A stretch of DNA of 64,000 nt from Bradyrhizobiaceae bacterium Ga0074131. GTDB taxonomy: Bacteria; Pseudomonadota; Alphaproteobacteria; Rhizobiales; Xanthobacteraceae. Location of the stretch: NCBI GenBank assembly GCA_001464035.1, contig LNEC01000004.1, positions 1-64,000 on the forward strand, in the 5' to 3' direction. Below are positions 25,092-33,599 of this stretch, in pieces; position 1 is the stretch's first letter, and each line of letters starts with the position of its first letter. Both the position numbers and the translations under genes were made by a program. The notes under the pieces are model-generated. The model was given only the letters and a program-made list of their open reading frames with translations. It did not search any database and was not told where the DNA came from.

Positions 25092-26030
25092 ATGTCCAAT
25101 GCCGAAATGCGCCCAGTTTTCTCGGAGCGAAAGCTGCTTCAGCGACTTTCGACCCTGGTGCTTGTCTTGCTGTCGCTAATGATCCCCACAGTCGCTTCAG
25201 CCGAGCAAGTCAAGATACCGTGGAAGGGTAACTACACGCACAATGACGGCGGCCTTTATTCGACGGAGAACAAGTACAAGTCGGGTTTTTCGAAGAACTT
25301 TCTCAACGGTTCGCCGGAGGAAAAGGGCAAGGTGAAGAGGGACGGCTATCTGACCGGCGACCTGTTCAAGCCGAAGAAAACGCCCGCGACGTTTATCATC
25401 CTGCTGCACGGCTGCGGCGGTTACGGCGAAGTCGCGAAGCGTTGGGCTCAAGACAAAGCAAAGTCCTTTCTGGAGCAAGGCTACGGTGTGCTGGCCGTCG
25501 ATAGCTTTTCACCGCGCGGTGTCGAGCATACTTGCAACGACTCCAACACGCATTGGGCTTGGCGCAGAGCCGAAGATGCCTACTCCGCACTCGACTGGCT
25601 GATCGAGAAGGGTCTGGCGAACAAGGATAGCGTCTACGTGATGGGTCGCAGCGGCGGCGGTTCGGCAGTGCTGCATGCCAGCCACTACAAGATGACGATG
25701 GGGCACCAGAACCGGTTTGCCGGTGTCTTTGCGGTCTCGCCATCGTGCCGGGTGGTTGAAGCGCAGGACCTACGTCTGCCGATCATGATCTTTATCGGCG
25801 ACAAGGATCAAGCAGTCAACCATATCGTGTGCGGCACCCTTCGGTCGGATAACATCAAGATGGTGTTGTACCGCGGTGTCCATCATGGCTACGAAGACAA
25901 AGGCGTGGTCACGACCTATCGAGGCTGGCATCTTGAGTACAACCCGAGTGCCGATCAAGACACCATGACGCAAACGCTCGCGATGATGAAGGTGAAGGGG
26001 TCGTTCAAAGGCGGCTTTGAGTTCAAGTAA
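25092..26030 (+). CDS. Secreted dienelactone-hydrolase-like alpha/beta hydrolase
   Basis: 312 residues. The N-terminus has a basic stretch followed by a hydrophobic core (LSTLVLVLLSLMIPTVASA), a Sec signal peptide with a cut near residue 37. The alpha/beta-hydrolase core shows the oxyanion segment LLHGCGGYG, the nucleophile elbow GRSGGGS (about 190), an acidic residue in IGDKDQ, and His in VHHGYEDKG. It probably acts on an ester or peptide in the periplasm; the substrate is unknown. It is divergent from the XRE gene. Confidence 0.75.
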   Translation: MSNAEMRPVFSERKLLQRLSTLVLVLLSLMIPTVASAEQVKIPWKGNYTHNDGGLYSTENKYKSGFSKNFLNGSPEEKGKVKRDGYLTGDLFKPKKTPATFIILLHGCGGYGEVAKRWAQDKAKSFLEQGYGVLAVDSFSPRGVEHTCNDSNTHWAWRRAEDAYSALDWLIEKGLANKDSVYVMGRSGGGSAVLHASHYKMTMGHQNRFAGVFAVSPSCRVVEAQDLRLPIMIFIGDKDQAVNHIVCGTLRSDNIKMVLYRGVHHGYEDKGVVTTYRGWHLEYNPSADQDTMTQTLAMMKVKGSFKGGFEFK

Positions 26031-26059
26031 CCATTCAAAAACTCTCACTGATCGACGCC

Positions 26060-26497
26060 GTGCCTCGGAAAGAAAAGCCAGCTTTCAAATTGCCCGATGT
26101 CCGGCCCGGCAACTGGCGGGGAGAAATTGTCGGCAGCGGCATCCTTAACTTCGGACAGGTCGTCCAGGAGGGGCCACCACGTCGCTCCGTCGAGTTCACA
26201 TATATGATCATGCCTTCGGTACTTGCCATGCCGGAGCCGGGCTTCACTTGGCCCGGAATCGTCATGATAGTTGCCCCCACTCCGATGAAGACCAAATTCC
26301 CGGACGCCGGGCGTCTCCTCAGAGCCAAGCATCTTCCAACGCTGAGCCTCTCGCTTCAGGTCACGCGGTCTCAGTTTTCCGACATGCGCAGAATGCTGGA
26401 ATCAAAGCGCCTAAGGGATTTTCATTTCACAGTAGAGGAGGGTTCCGACCGTTCATGGCCGATCCATAGCTGGGGGATGACCGCAAGGATGGTCTAA
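26060..26497 (+). CDS. Hypothetical protein
   Basis: 145 residues from GTG 26060. It has a globular composition with hydrophobic strands (FTYMIMPSVLAM, WPGIVMIVAP) and a C-terminal segment rich in R, S and W. Two frames on the opposite strand (26035-26332) cover the same DNA but are arginine/glycine-rich and look like shadows. No family is recognised. Confidence 0.45.
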   Translation: MPRKEKPAFKLPDVRPGNWRGEIVGSGILNFGQVVQEGPPRRSVEFTYMIMPSVLAMPEPGFTWPGIVMIVAPTPMKTKFPDAGRLLRAKHLPTLSLSLQVTRSQFSDMRRMLESKRLRDFHFTVEEGSDRSWPIHSWGMTARMV

Positions 26498-26650
26498 TCC
26501 TCAACAAATATGCGGTTGTCCGCGTCACCGCTCCCATACTGGTAGCGTTCAGGCTGGATATTGTCGGTATCGCAGCCGCGGCACGTGATAGACGGTCACT
26601 TCGCCAGTAGTTCTCCCAAGAAGTTGACCGAATCCACCTGTCTGGGCACT

Positions 26651-26666
26651 GTGCACGGTGTGCACG
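26651..26666 (-). promoter_or_regulatory. GTGCACACC-type site upstream of the 26685 gene
   Basis: GTGCACGGTGTGCAC at 26651-26665 is the exact reverse complement of GTGCACACCGTGCAC at 28662-28676. It lies 19 bases before the ATG at 26685. The same 15-mer in front of two island genes suggests a shared operator. Confidence 0.5.
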
Positions 26667-26684
26667 GCCTAAATGGAAATAACG

Positions 26685-27497
26685 ATGTCAAAATCGCCTC
26701 AGATTGATGTGTTGGATCTGATTTCGCTCATCTGTTTGTATCGTAAAGAAACGTACAAGTTTGAACGTCACCTCGCGCTACTAACGTTTGGACTATGGGT
26801 GATTGAACCAAACGATTTCAAGTTCGTCAAACACGGTCGTCTCGTCGGTGCTGCGCAGATCGTGAAATCATTGGTAAGAAAAGACGAAAGACTTGCATTG
26901 TCTGCGCAGCAGCGAAAGTTTCTAGAAAACGAATTTTCTGCCGATGTCGTTGCGTCCGCGTTACTCTCGCCTCCAGTGATCGGTCCATTCAACGAAGAGA
27001 TCGAGCAACGACGCTCTGAATTGGAATTAGCGGGAAGCATTGCCGAGTCGTTTCTTTGTGCCCCGAATTCAAAACTTCATACCAAAAGGCCGAGTCTCAA
27101 CAAAGCAATTCATTTCATTGCAAATGGAGGGTATGGACCGACATACAAGTTCGCACCAGCGACCGTTAAGAAGCAGTGGGTCAATTATGTCGTAACAACA
27201 CCATTTTTGTTAGCGGAGCATGAAATCACAGCGAAAGTTATTGGCCTCGCTCCTGATACAGCTCAATGGCTGAAATCAACAAGCGCGCTTCTAGAGCAGA
27301 CGGGAGGGCTGCGAGAATATTTTGGTGTCGCCAAATCAATCCAGGAGGCATTTCTGCCGAAGTTGGATCCGGTAAGCCGCCAGAGATTTCAGTTTGTTCA
27401 ATTCCCAGCACAAACAATCTCGGCTCCCGTGGAATTCGAGCCATTCTCCGACGAGCAGCTAAAAATCTATCAGAGCTATTTAGCTCCGAAATACTGA
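26685..27497 (+). CDS. Low-GC hypothetical protein of the island
   Basis: 270 residues from ATG 26685 (GGAAA about 9 bases upstream; 26673 is an alternative start). It is mainly helical, with segments such as IQEAFLPKLDPVSRQRFQFV, and shows no catalytic motif or membrane span. Base composition is clearly more AT-rich than the chromosomal right half, consistent with horizontal origin. It carries the shared GTGCAC site in its upstream region. Confidence 0.6.
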   Translation: MSKSPQIDVLDLISLICLYRKETYKFERHLALLTFGLWVIEPNDFKFVKHGRLVGAAQIVKSLVRKDERLALSAQQRKFLENEFSADVVASALLSPPVIGPFNEEIEQRRSELELAGSIAESFLCAPNSKLHTKRPSLNKAIHFIANGGYGPTYKFAPATVKKQWVNYVVTTPFLLAEHEITAKVIGLAPDTAQWLKSTSALLEQTGGLREYFGVAKSIQEAFLPKLDPVSRQRFQFVQFPAQTISAPVEFEPFSDEQLKIYQSYLAPKY

Positions 27498-27629
27498 AAT
27501 CAAGCATTGCTAGGCTGGCAGTGAGGTGACCTAGGAAGGTCTACCTGTGGCTAAGTCATGAGTTCGTGAGCGTATTTCCCAAAGTGACGATTTTCGATTT
27601 CCTCAAACTACCCAAACAGGAGATCGAAA

Positions 27630-28505
27630 ATGTCGGCGGCCAAAATACCATCGAAGAGTGGAAACGTTACGAAGCCCTGGGTCAAAGAAGCCTTATCTAC
27701 CGAGCTGCTTTACGGCGATGGCAAGCCGCATTGGTCTAACGCAACCAAACAATCCGAGGCCCGGCGCGAGCGCGTTAAGGCTGTCCGTTTTCTCTTGAAG
27801 CATGCGTTCGTAAAGCCAGACCTCAGATACATCGCCGAAGAACTGAACCACTGCAGCCCAGGCAATCGCTGCCACTGCGCAGTTTGCCCCGAATGCGGAA
27901 GGGCTCTCCAACGATTCTTTGTCTCCGAGTGCAAGCCTCTGCTCGCCAATGGGTCTGCGCACGTCGTTTCGATAATCGATAGCAAAATGTCCAATCGGGA
28001 AGATCTTTCGCGTTTTTCTCCGAGTGGCTTGATCAACCGTGTGAAGTCAATCCTTCGTAAAAACGGCGTTAAGCTGGCAGCAGGCGGAATCGATCTTAGT
28101 TACAACCAAGACAAGATCGGGAAGTTCGAATCCCACTGGTGCGCTCACCTCTGGCTGATATTGCCAGACAGCAACCGTATCTCCTGGGAGCCTGCCTTAC
28201 GAGAGGCCAACCCGCCAAGCGATTCCGTTCCGCGCCCGATCAAAATCATGAAATGGGACGGGCGAGATGAAGCGTTGGCTTACGCGCTCAAGACGACTTT
28301 TAAGCGCCGTGTGAGTGTTCATCAGAAAAAGATGTCTAGCGGCGTACCGCAAAGAAATACTTCGGAACAGGACCTGCGCGTAGCCGAGCGGATTCCGCTT
28401 TACCAGTATTTGGATTCCGCCGGACTTCATGCCCGCGTTTTCTTGTTAGGCGCAAGGCCAACGATGACCGATCACGGATTTTCAATCGTGAAGCTCGATT
28501 TGTAA
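27630..28505 (+). CDS. Hypothetical protein with Cys-rich motif, next to the replication module
   Basis: 291 residues; AGGAG lies 9 bases upstream of ATG 27630. A Cys-rich segment, CSPGNRCHCAVCPECGRALQ (about 74-93), looks like a zinc site. Later, SHWCAHLWLILPDS and DEALAYALKTTFKRR give a pattern seen in replication or mobilisation accessory proteins of integrative elements. A true HUH motif is not present. Position between the low-GC gene and the DUF927 gene suggests a replication or transfer role, which is inference. Confidence 0.6.
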   Translation: MSAAKIPSKSGNVTKPWVKEALSTELLYGDGKPHWSNATKQSEARRERVKAVRFLLKHAFVKPDLRYIAEELNHCSPGNRCHCAVCPECGRALQRFFVSECKPLLANGSAHVVSIIDSKMSNREDLSRFSPSGLINRVKSILRKNGVKLAAGGIDLSYNQDKIGKFESHWCAHLWLILPDSNRISWEPALREANPPSDSVPRPIKIMKWDGRDEALAYALKTTFKRRVSVHQKKMSSGVPQRNTSEQDLRVAERIPLYQYLDSAGLHARVFLLGARPTMTDHGFSIVKLDL

Positions 28506-28661
28506 AATCAGTGAAAGCCCAATCGGGCCGTCCAGACCACCGAAACAGCCCTCCGATTGAGCAAAACAGGCAGTCTTGAGCACGAAAACTCACTGAACTG
28601 CACTTATTCGCACCCGCGTTTCTCGAATTTGTCGAGCCACGAAGAAGGTTACCAAACGAGT

Positions 28662-28679
28662 GTGCACACCGTGCACACC
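28662..28679 (+). promoter_or_regulatory. Tandem GTGCACACC site upstream of the DUF927 gene
   Basis: Two perfect copies of GTGCACACC in tandem (28662-28670 and 28671-28679), about 34 bases before the ATG at 28713. The 15-base core matches the site at 26651 in reverse orientation. Confidence 0.5.
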
Positions 28680-28712
28680 GCAATGACACATGTACAACGA
28701 CTGGAGATTGCT

Positions 28713-30338
28713 ATGAACAGCTCTGCCAAACTCGGTCTTCGCAAGACCGCTCGGATCCATAATCTGGCCACCGGCACGTATCTCGAACGGATTGAATTCA
28801 AGACATCGTCCGGGAAGGCGGCTCTGATCGAATTGCCACCGTCAACCGTAAGTGACCAGCGTCTATTCGCAAAGCATCTGCGTGATGCTGGCGCGCTCTT
28901 GCCCAATGAAAAGTTGTCGCTGAAGACACTCCTCGAAGCGACGGCTGGAACGAGATGCAGCTTGGAGCTTGTCTATGCCGCTCAGGCGGGATGGACAAAG
29001 AACGGAAAGGCATTTGTAAGGCCGGACAAAGTTATCGGGACATCGTCGTCGAACATTGTTGGATTTCGACGGTCTAAACCTCTTGATTTGCGAGGTAAAA
29101 TAAAGCGTAGCGGCAGCGTAGCAAGTTGGAAGTCCTCAATTGCGGCACCTGCACAATCATCATCAATACTAATGTTCAGCATTTGCACAGCATTCGCCCC
29201 AGCCATTCTGAAGATCGCTGGAAAGAACACGTTTGGCTTCTGCTTGTCCGGTCAATCACGCTCAGGGAAAACACTTGCAACCGTTGTGGCGGGTTCTGTG
29301 ATCGGAAACGGGTCGGCTGCGAATTTGCTGGATTGGAATGCGACTGACGCCAGACTTCAAGAGCAGTTGCCGGAACTCAACGACTGCCTCGCACCAATCG
29401 ATGACTTGATGAGTATGAAGGGATCGGATCGTGACAAGTATGCACGGGTCAAATCGTTAGCGTATATCTTCACGTTGGGGGCTGGTACCGGTCGGCACTC
29501 CTCGTATTCGCCTGAAGCTAAGGACAATTGGAGAACCATTGTTCTGTCGTCGAATGAGATTTCAATACGTGATTTGGCGTCCCGCTCGCGTTCAGAGAGA
29601 AACCCCGGCGAAACGGTTCGTTTCATAGACGTGCCAGCAACGTTCGATGGGGCCACGGACATATTTGATCGAAGATCTGATGTTGAACAGGAATTGTCCT
29701 GGGGGCAGTGGTTCAAGGTTTGTGAGAAAAATCAGGGGCACGTCATCGAGGCATTCCTGGAATTGTTGATCGCACGAAAACCCGCGGTCCGTGTGTTGAT
29801 CAAAGATCACATAAAGAGGTTCACGGAGTCGGTAGTGGACGATAGTGATGGAAATCTTGCGCGTGATGTCGCAGAGAAATTTGGATTGGTCTATGCGGCA
29901 GGCAAGCTGGCGATCCAATTTCGGTTAGTTCCGTGGAAATCTGTCGCGTTACATGAGGCGATTAGGAAGTGCTATTTTTTTTCACGCGATCTGTTGCCTG
30001 ACGAGGGCGTCACGTTTCGAGCGGGTAAGGGGGCTCTTCTGTCTTTTCTTCAGCAACTGCCGAAGAGGGCTGATATCGACCGGCAGAATAATTCTCTATT
30101 AGACGGGTTCAGTGAGCGGCAGCCGCGAACTTACCGGTGTCTGATAAAGCGCGAAAAGTTCAATTCAATCTTCGCGTCTGATGCTCAATATCAAATGCTA
30201 ACAAGATGGCTCATAGCAAGTGGGCGCGTAACCCTCGCGGCAACTTCAATCGGCCCAAGAAAGATCAAAGAGCAACATTTTTGGCCGGACGGTGAAAGGT
30301 ATCGTTCGGTCGAGATCCTGTGGCCGAGAATGCATTAG
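28713..30338 (+). CDS. DUF927 primase/helicase-like replication protein
   Basis: 541 residues from ATG 28713 (GGAG 8 bases upstream). The frame is open from 28557, but the extra part is not family-like. The DUF927 domain covers most of the protein: Walker A-type SGQSRSGKTLA (about 178-188), LLDWNATDARLQEQL, then APIDDL as the Walker B equivalent (about 229) and a sensor-like TIVLSSNE (about 275). DUF927 proteins are helicase-like enzymes of phages, satellites and integrative elements. It precedes the excisionase and integrase, so it probably supports replication of the excised element. Confidence 0.8.
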   Translation: MNSSAKLGLRKTARIHNLATGTYLERIEFKTSSGKAALIELPPSTVSDQRLFAKHLRDAGALLPNEKLSLKTLLEATAGTRCSLELVYAAQAGWTKNGKAFVRPDKVIGTSSSNIVGFRRSKPLDLRGKIKRSGSVASWKSSIAAPAQSSSILMFSICTAFAPAILKIAGKNTFGFCLSGQSRSGKTLATVVAGSVIGNGSAANLLDWNATDARLQEQLPELNDCLAPIDDLMSMKGSDRDKYARVKSLAYIFTLGAGTGRHSSYSPEAKDNWRTIVLSSNEISIRDLASRSRSERNPGETVRFIDVPATFDGATDIFDRRSDVEQELSWGQWFKVCEKNQGHVIEAFLELLIARKPAVRVLIKDHIKRFTESVVDDSDGNLARDVAEKFGLVYAAGKLAIQFRLVPWKSVALHEAIRKCYFFSRDLLPDEGVTFRAGKGALLSFLQQLPKRADIDRQNNSLLDGFSERQPRTYRCLIKREKFNSIFASDAQYQMLTRWLIASGRVTLAATSIGPRKIKEQHFWPDGERYRSVEILWPRMH

Positions 30339-30516
30339 GAGTATTGAGAAGTCGCGCAAAGTGACGGAGCCGCAAGCGGCATACAAACTTAAAATTCTGC
30401 GCGGTTTTTCATAATCCACGCAAATGTGTCGGTGTCCGGGTGAACCGCCGCATCTTCCTACACCAGAAGACAGCCTATTCCGCTTCCTGCGACTGATCGC
30501 TGTCCAGTCCTCAACT

Positions 30517-30533
30517 GAAGTCCATCGGACTTC
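30517..30533. promoter_or_regulatory. Small palindrome before the excisionase gene
   Basis: GAAGTCC-ATC-GGACTTC, a 7-bp perfect hairpin/palindrome ending 15 bases before ATG 30549. It could be an operator or an excisionase site. Confidence 0.4.
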
Positions 30534-30548
30534 GGAAGGCGATTGGAC

Positions 30549-30911
30549 ATGGACGATTCGCACGATTCTAGTCAGCTTGATCCTGACGCGCCTCTCCGTC
30601 TTTCCATAGCCGCGAAGTTGGCTTTCCCCGACGGATCAATGACAGCGTCGGGCTTGCGACGCGAAGCCGCGCGCGGTCGGCTGCGCATGGAACGCATTGC
30701 CGGAAAAGACTTCACGACACTCGAAGAAATCAAGCGAATGAGGGAGCTATGCCGCGTCGAAGTAAAGGAGCGAGACTATACCTCCGCGCCGAGCGCAGGG
30801 ATCAAAAGGGTAGGCTCACCGAGCGAGCCAATTGGGTCATCCGGGACGGTAAGAAGTACGTCCCCACAGGCTGCGCTGCGGAGGAAGTTGGAGAAGCTGA
30901 AAGGGCCCTAA
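30549..30911 (+). CDS. xis: Excisionase-like small DNA-binding protein
   Basis: 120 residues from ATG 30549 (MDDSHDSSQLDPDAPLRLS). The core LSIAAKLAFPDGSMTASGLR and the following RRGRLRMERIAGKDFTTLEE-type segment is a MerR/excisionase-like winged helix seen before rhizobial island integrases. The gene overlaps the integrase start by 163 bp in a different frame, so expression of the two is linked. The C-terminal 50 residues are encoded inside the integrase gene and are low-complexity. Confidence 0.7.
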   Translation: MDDSHDSSQLDPDAPLRLSIAAKLAFPDGSMTASGLRREAARGRLRMERIAGKDFTTLEEIKRMRELCRVEVKERDYTSAPSAGIKRVGSPSEPIGSSGTVRSTSPQAALRRKLEKLKGP

Positions 30912-31960
30912 ATCAGTATTTGGTTGAGAAATACCTGCCGAAGAGAAAGGAACAGGACATCGAAGCGATATCCGTCGCGGATGTCTTGTCCATTTTCGTG
31001 GACGACAGGCGCGAGCATCAGCGTAACAAGAAGGGTTTCGACGAACGGATCGCTCGCCTCAACGATTGGTGGGGGCAGAAAACCCTTTCTGAGATCAATG
31101 GAGAGACGTGCCGAGCTTACCAGAAGCATCGTGGCAATCGGGGCGGGGCGCGTCGCGATCTTGAGGACCTGCGCGCAGCCATCAACCACCACGCCAAGGA
31201 AGGCTTGCATCGTGGAATCGTGCGTGTGGCTCTTCCTCCCCAAGGTCAGCCTCGCGACCGATGGCTGACGCGTTCGGAAGCAGCCGCAATTCTCTGGAAG
31301 TGCTGGCGGGCTCGCGAAGTGCAGACTGTTCATCGAGGAAAGCTAAAGGGTCAAAAGATCGAAACGGAGAAGCGACCTCTGCGCCATATTGCCCGCTTTA
31401 TTTTGCTCGGTCTCTATACCGGTACCCGGGCAGGGGCCATTGCCAGTGCATCTCCGGTCCAGGCAATCGGAAATTCATATGTTGATCTGCAACGGGGGAT
31501 ATTCTACCGGCTTGCCGAGGGGCAAGTTCAGACGAGAAAGCGGCAAACTCCCGTCCCTCTGCCCAATCGGCTGCTTGCCCATCTGCGGCGGTGGTCACGG
31601 CTGGGTATTGCCAAGAGCCATTTCGTCGAATGGCATGGGAAGCCAGTGGCGTCGGTCAAGACGGGCTTTCGACGTGCGGCTTCCCTTGCCGGTCTGCCCG
31701 GGAAGGTCACGCCCCATACCTTGCGGCACACCGCAGCGACGTGGCTCATGCAGTCGGGGACGGACCGATGGCAAGCCGCAGGCTACCTAGGCATGAGCGT
31801 TGAGGTGCTGGAGAAGGTCTATGGGCATCACCATCCTGACCATCTGCAAGCCGCGGTTGCTGCTATCGGTAACGGATCGCGCACCAATCAAGAACAAAGG
31901 AAAGCTGTTTCTGTGGGGATAGCTGTGGGACCTCAGGAAATGCGCAAGCCGCGCCCGTGA
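30749..31960 (+). CDS. int: Island tyrosine integrase
   Basis: 403 residues. The N-terminus (MPRRSKGARLYLRAERRDQK) and central DNA-binding domain match rhizobial genomic-island integrases. Catalytic residues: Arg in TGTRAGAI (about 229), HTLRHTAATW as H-x-x-R (about 314-317), and Tyr in EKVYGHHHPDHL (about 354). The usual His/Trp before the Tyr (LGH) is LGM in this protein, which this subfamily seems to tolerate. The gene ends 17 bp from the 3' end of the tRNA, the expected position for an integrase that recombines at that tRNA. Confidence 0.9.
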   Translation: MPRRSKGARLYLRAERRDQKGRLTERANWVIRDGKKYVPTGCAAEEVGEAERALNQYLVEKYLPKRKEQDIEAISVADVLSIFVDDRREHQRNKKGFDERIARLNDWWGQKTLSEINGETCRAYQKHRGNRGGARRDLEDLRAAINHHAKEGLHRGIVRVALPPQGQPRDRWLTRSEAAAILWKCWRAREVQTVHRGKLKGQKIETEKRPLRHIARFILLGLYTGTRAGAIASASPVQAIGNSYVDLQRGIFYRLAEGQVQTRKRQTPVPLPNRLLAHLRRWSRLGIAKSHFVEWHGKPVASVKTGFRRAASLAGLPGKVTPHTLRHTAATWLMQSGTDRWQAAGYLGMSVEVLEKVYGHHHPDHLQAAVAAIGNGSRTNQEQRKAVSVGIAVGPQEMRKPRP

Positions 31961-31977
31961 GAAGTGCCCGGTTTTAT

Positions 31978-32053
31978 TGGTGGGCCCGGCAGGACTCGAA
32001 CCTGCAACCAGACCGTTATGAGCGGCCGGCTCTAACCATTGAGCTACAGGCCC
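31978..32053 (-). tRNA. tRNA with CAU anticodon (Ile2 or Met); island attachment gene
   Basis: A 76-base cloverleaf with encoded CCA (31978-31980). Acceptor stem GGGCCTG/CGGGCCC, D-arm AGCTC...GAGC, anticodon loop CTCATAA (CAU), T-arm GCAGG-TTCGAGT-CCTGC. The GGGCC acceptor and body resemble isoleucine tRNAs, so a lysidine-modified tRNA-Ile2 is favoured; elongator Met is the alternative. The 3' end borders the integrase, so it is probably attB/attL. It remains intact because the element restores its 3' part. Confidence 0.9.
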
Positions 32054-32198
32054 CGCCGGAGTGGCCGCCACTGCGACACGCAACGGTGCCGCCACCCCTT
32101 ACATGCTGGCCGGCGATCCGGCAATGCTGCGTTCCCGGTCGGGAACCTTTGGCGAGCCGAGCGCGTTGAGGGCCGGTCGCAGGGGCGTGGAGGCGAGG

Positions 32199-32411
32199 AT
32201 GTTTCGCTGGGCTATCATTTGTCTCGTCATCTCGCTGGTCGCGGGCGGCCTCGGGCTGACCAACATTTCGGCGTTCGCCAAAAAGATGTCGCTGATCTTC
32301 TTCGCGCTGTTCTTCATCGGCTTCCTGGCGCTGGTCGGCTTCGCCTATCTGGTGTCCTCGGCGGTCAGCCACAGCGAATTTGTGCCGGTGCTGGTGGCGG
32401 TGAGCGTGTAG
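32199..32411 (+). CDS. DUF1328-type small membrane protein
   Basis: 70 residues from ATG 32199 with GGAGG upstream. Two hydrophobic spans (about 2-22 and 28-55). The MFRWAIICLVISLVAGGLGL start matches small DUF1328-like inner-membrane proteins common in rhizobia. Function unknown. It is the first chromosomal-type gene after the tRNA. Confidence 0.7.
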   Translation: MFRWAIICLVISLVAGGLGLTNISAFAKKMSLIFFALFFIGFLALVGFAYLVSSAVSHSEFVPVLVAVSV

Positions 32412-32460
32412 CTCCTGGGACAAGCCCGGTGATGACGGCGTCGGCGCGGCGCGACTTCAC

Positions 32461-33438
32461 CTAATCCACCGACACGCCTGCGAACTCCACCACCTTGCGC
32501 CACTTCTCGGTCTCGTCGGCGACCAGCCTGCCGAACTCCGCCGGCGTCATCGGCTTCGGGATGCCGCCGACGTCGGCGAGCCGCGCCACCAGCTTGGGAT
32601 CCTTCAGCGCCACGCCGACCGCCTTGTTGAGAACCTCGATGATCTCGGGCGGCATGCCCTTCGGCCCGGAGATGCCGTAGAACCCGACCGATTCAAATCC
32701 GGGCACGGTTTCCGCCACCGTCGGGACATCGGGCACGCTCGGCCAGCGTTGCGGCGAGGTGACGCCGAGCGCGCGCAGATTGCCGCCGCGCACCTGTTCC
32801 AGCGCCGACGGCAGGTTGTCGAACAGCACCTGCACCTTGTTGGAAATCAGGTCGGGCATCGCCGCCGACGAGCCGCGATAGGGCACGTGGGTCATCTCGA
32901 CCTTGGTCAGCGCCTTGAAAAGCTCCGCCGACATGTGCACGGAGGTGCCGTTGCCGGACGAGGCATAGGAGACCTTGCCCGGATTGGCCTTGCAGTAGTC
33001 GATGAACTCCTGGACGGTTTTGACCGGCAGTGCCATCGGCACCACCATCATGTTGGTCAGTTGCATGATGCTGGCGACCGGCGCGGTGTCGCGGATGAAG
33101 TCGTAAGGCAGCTTCTTGTAGAGCGAGGTCGAGATCGCGTTGTTGGGCGCGACGAACAACAGCGTATAGCCGTCCGGGGCCGAGTTGATCGCCGCCGCCG
33201 CGGCGATATTGCCGCCGGAGCCGGCGCGGTTCTCGACCACGAACTGCTGGCCGAAGTGCTCCGACAACCACTGCGCCATGATCCGCGCCACGGTATCGAC
33301 CGGGCCGCCGGCGGTGAAGCCGATCAGCCATTTCACCGGGCGGGTCGGATAGTCGGCCGCGGCGGATGGCGTGAGGCCGGCCGCAAGGCTCGCCAGACAA
33401 ACCAGACCGAACATGGCTGCGCGCAAGGATGCCAACAT
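32461..33438 (-). CDS. Bug/TctC-family periplasmic binding protein
   Basis: 325 residues; GGGAGAG upstream of the ATG at 33438. Signal peptide MLASLRAAMFGLVCLASLAA with cleavage near residue 28. The mature part has family motifs (YPTRPVKWLIGFTAGGPVDT, VENRAGSGGNIAA, DGYTLLF, VSYASSGNGTSVH). These proteins bind carboxylates for tripartite tricarboxylate transport. No tctAB genes are adjacent, so this is an orphan, as is usual in Bradyrhizobium and Bordetella relatives. Confidence 0.9.
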   Translation of the reverse strand: MLASLRAAMFGLVCLASLAAGLTPSAAADYPTRPVKWLIGFTAGGPVDTVARIMAQWLSEHFGQQFVVENRAGSGGNIAAAAAINSAPDGYTLLFVAPNNAISTSLYKKLPYDFIRDTAPVASIMQLTNMMVVPMALPVKTVQEFIDYCKANPGKVSYASSGNGTSVHMSAELFKALTKVEMTHVPYRGSSAAMPDLISNKVQVLFDNLPSALEQVRGGNLRALGVTSPQRWPSVPDVPTVAETVPGFESVGFYGISGPKGMPPEIIEVLNKAVGVALKDPKLVARLADVGGIPKPMTPAEFGRLVADETEKWRKVVEFAGVSVD

Positions 33439-33599
33439 GATCTCTCCCGTCGTGGTGTTGTTATCTCGACTTTCGGGCTTCCGGCGCCCGTTGCAGCCAT
33501 GCTTTCATACAATCGGCAATTTGCCTACATTGCCTTTTGGCGCATATCTACCCAGGTCCGCGCATGGAGCGCGGCGCGCCGCCGCTCCGGGGGCAGCAC

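Noticed and set aside
27630..28505. HUH-type replication initiator
   Set aside because: The SHWCAHLW segment has only H-x-x-x-H, not the His-hydrophobic-His motif, and no paired catalytic Tyr was identified.
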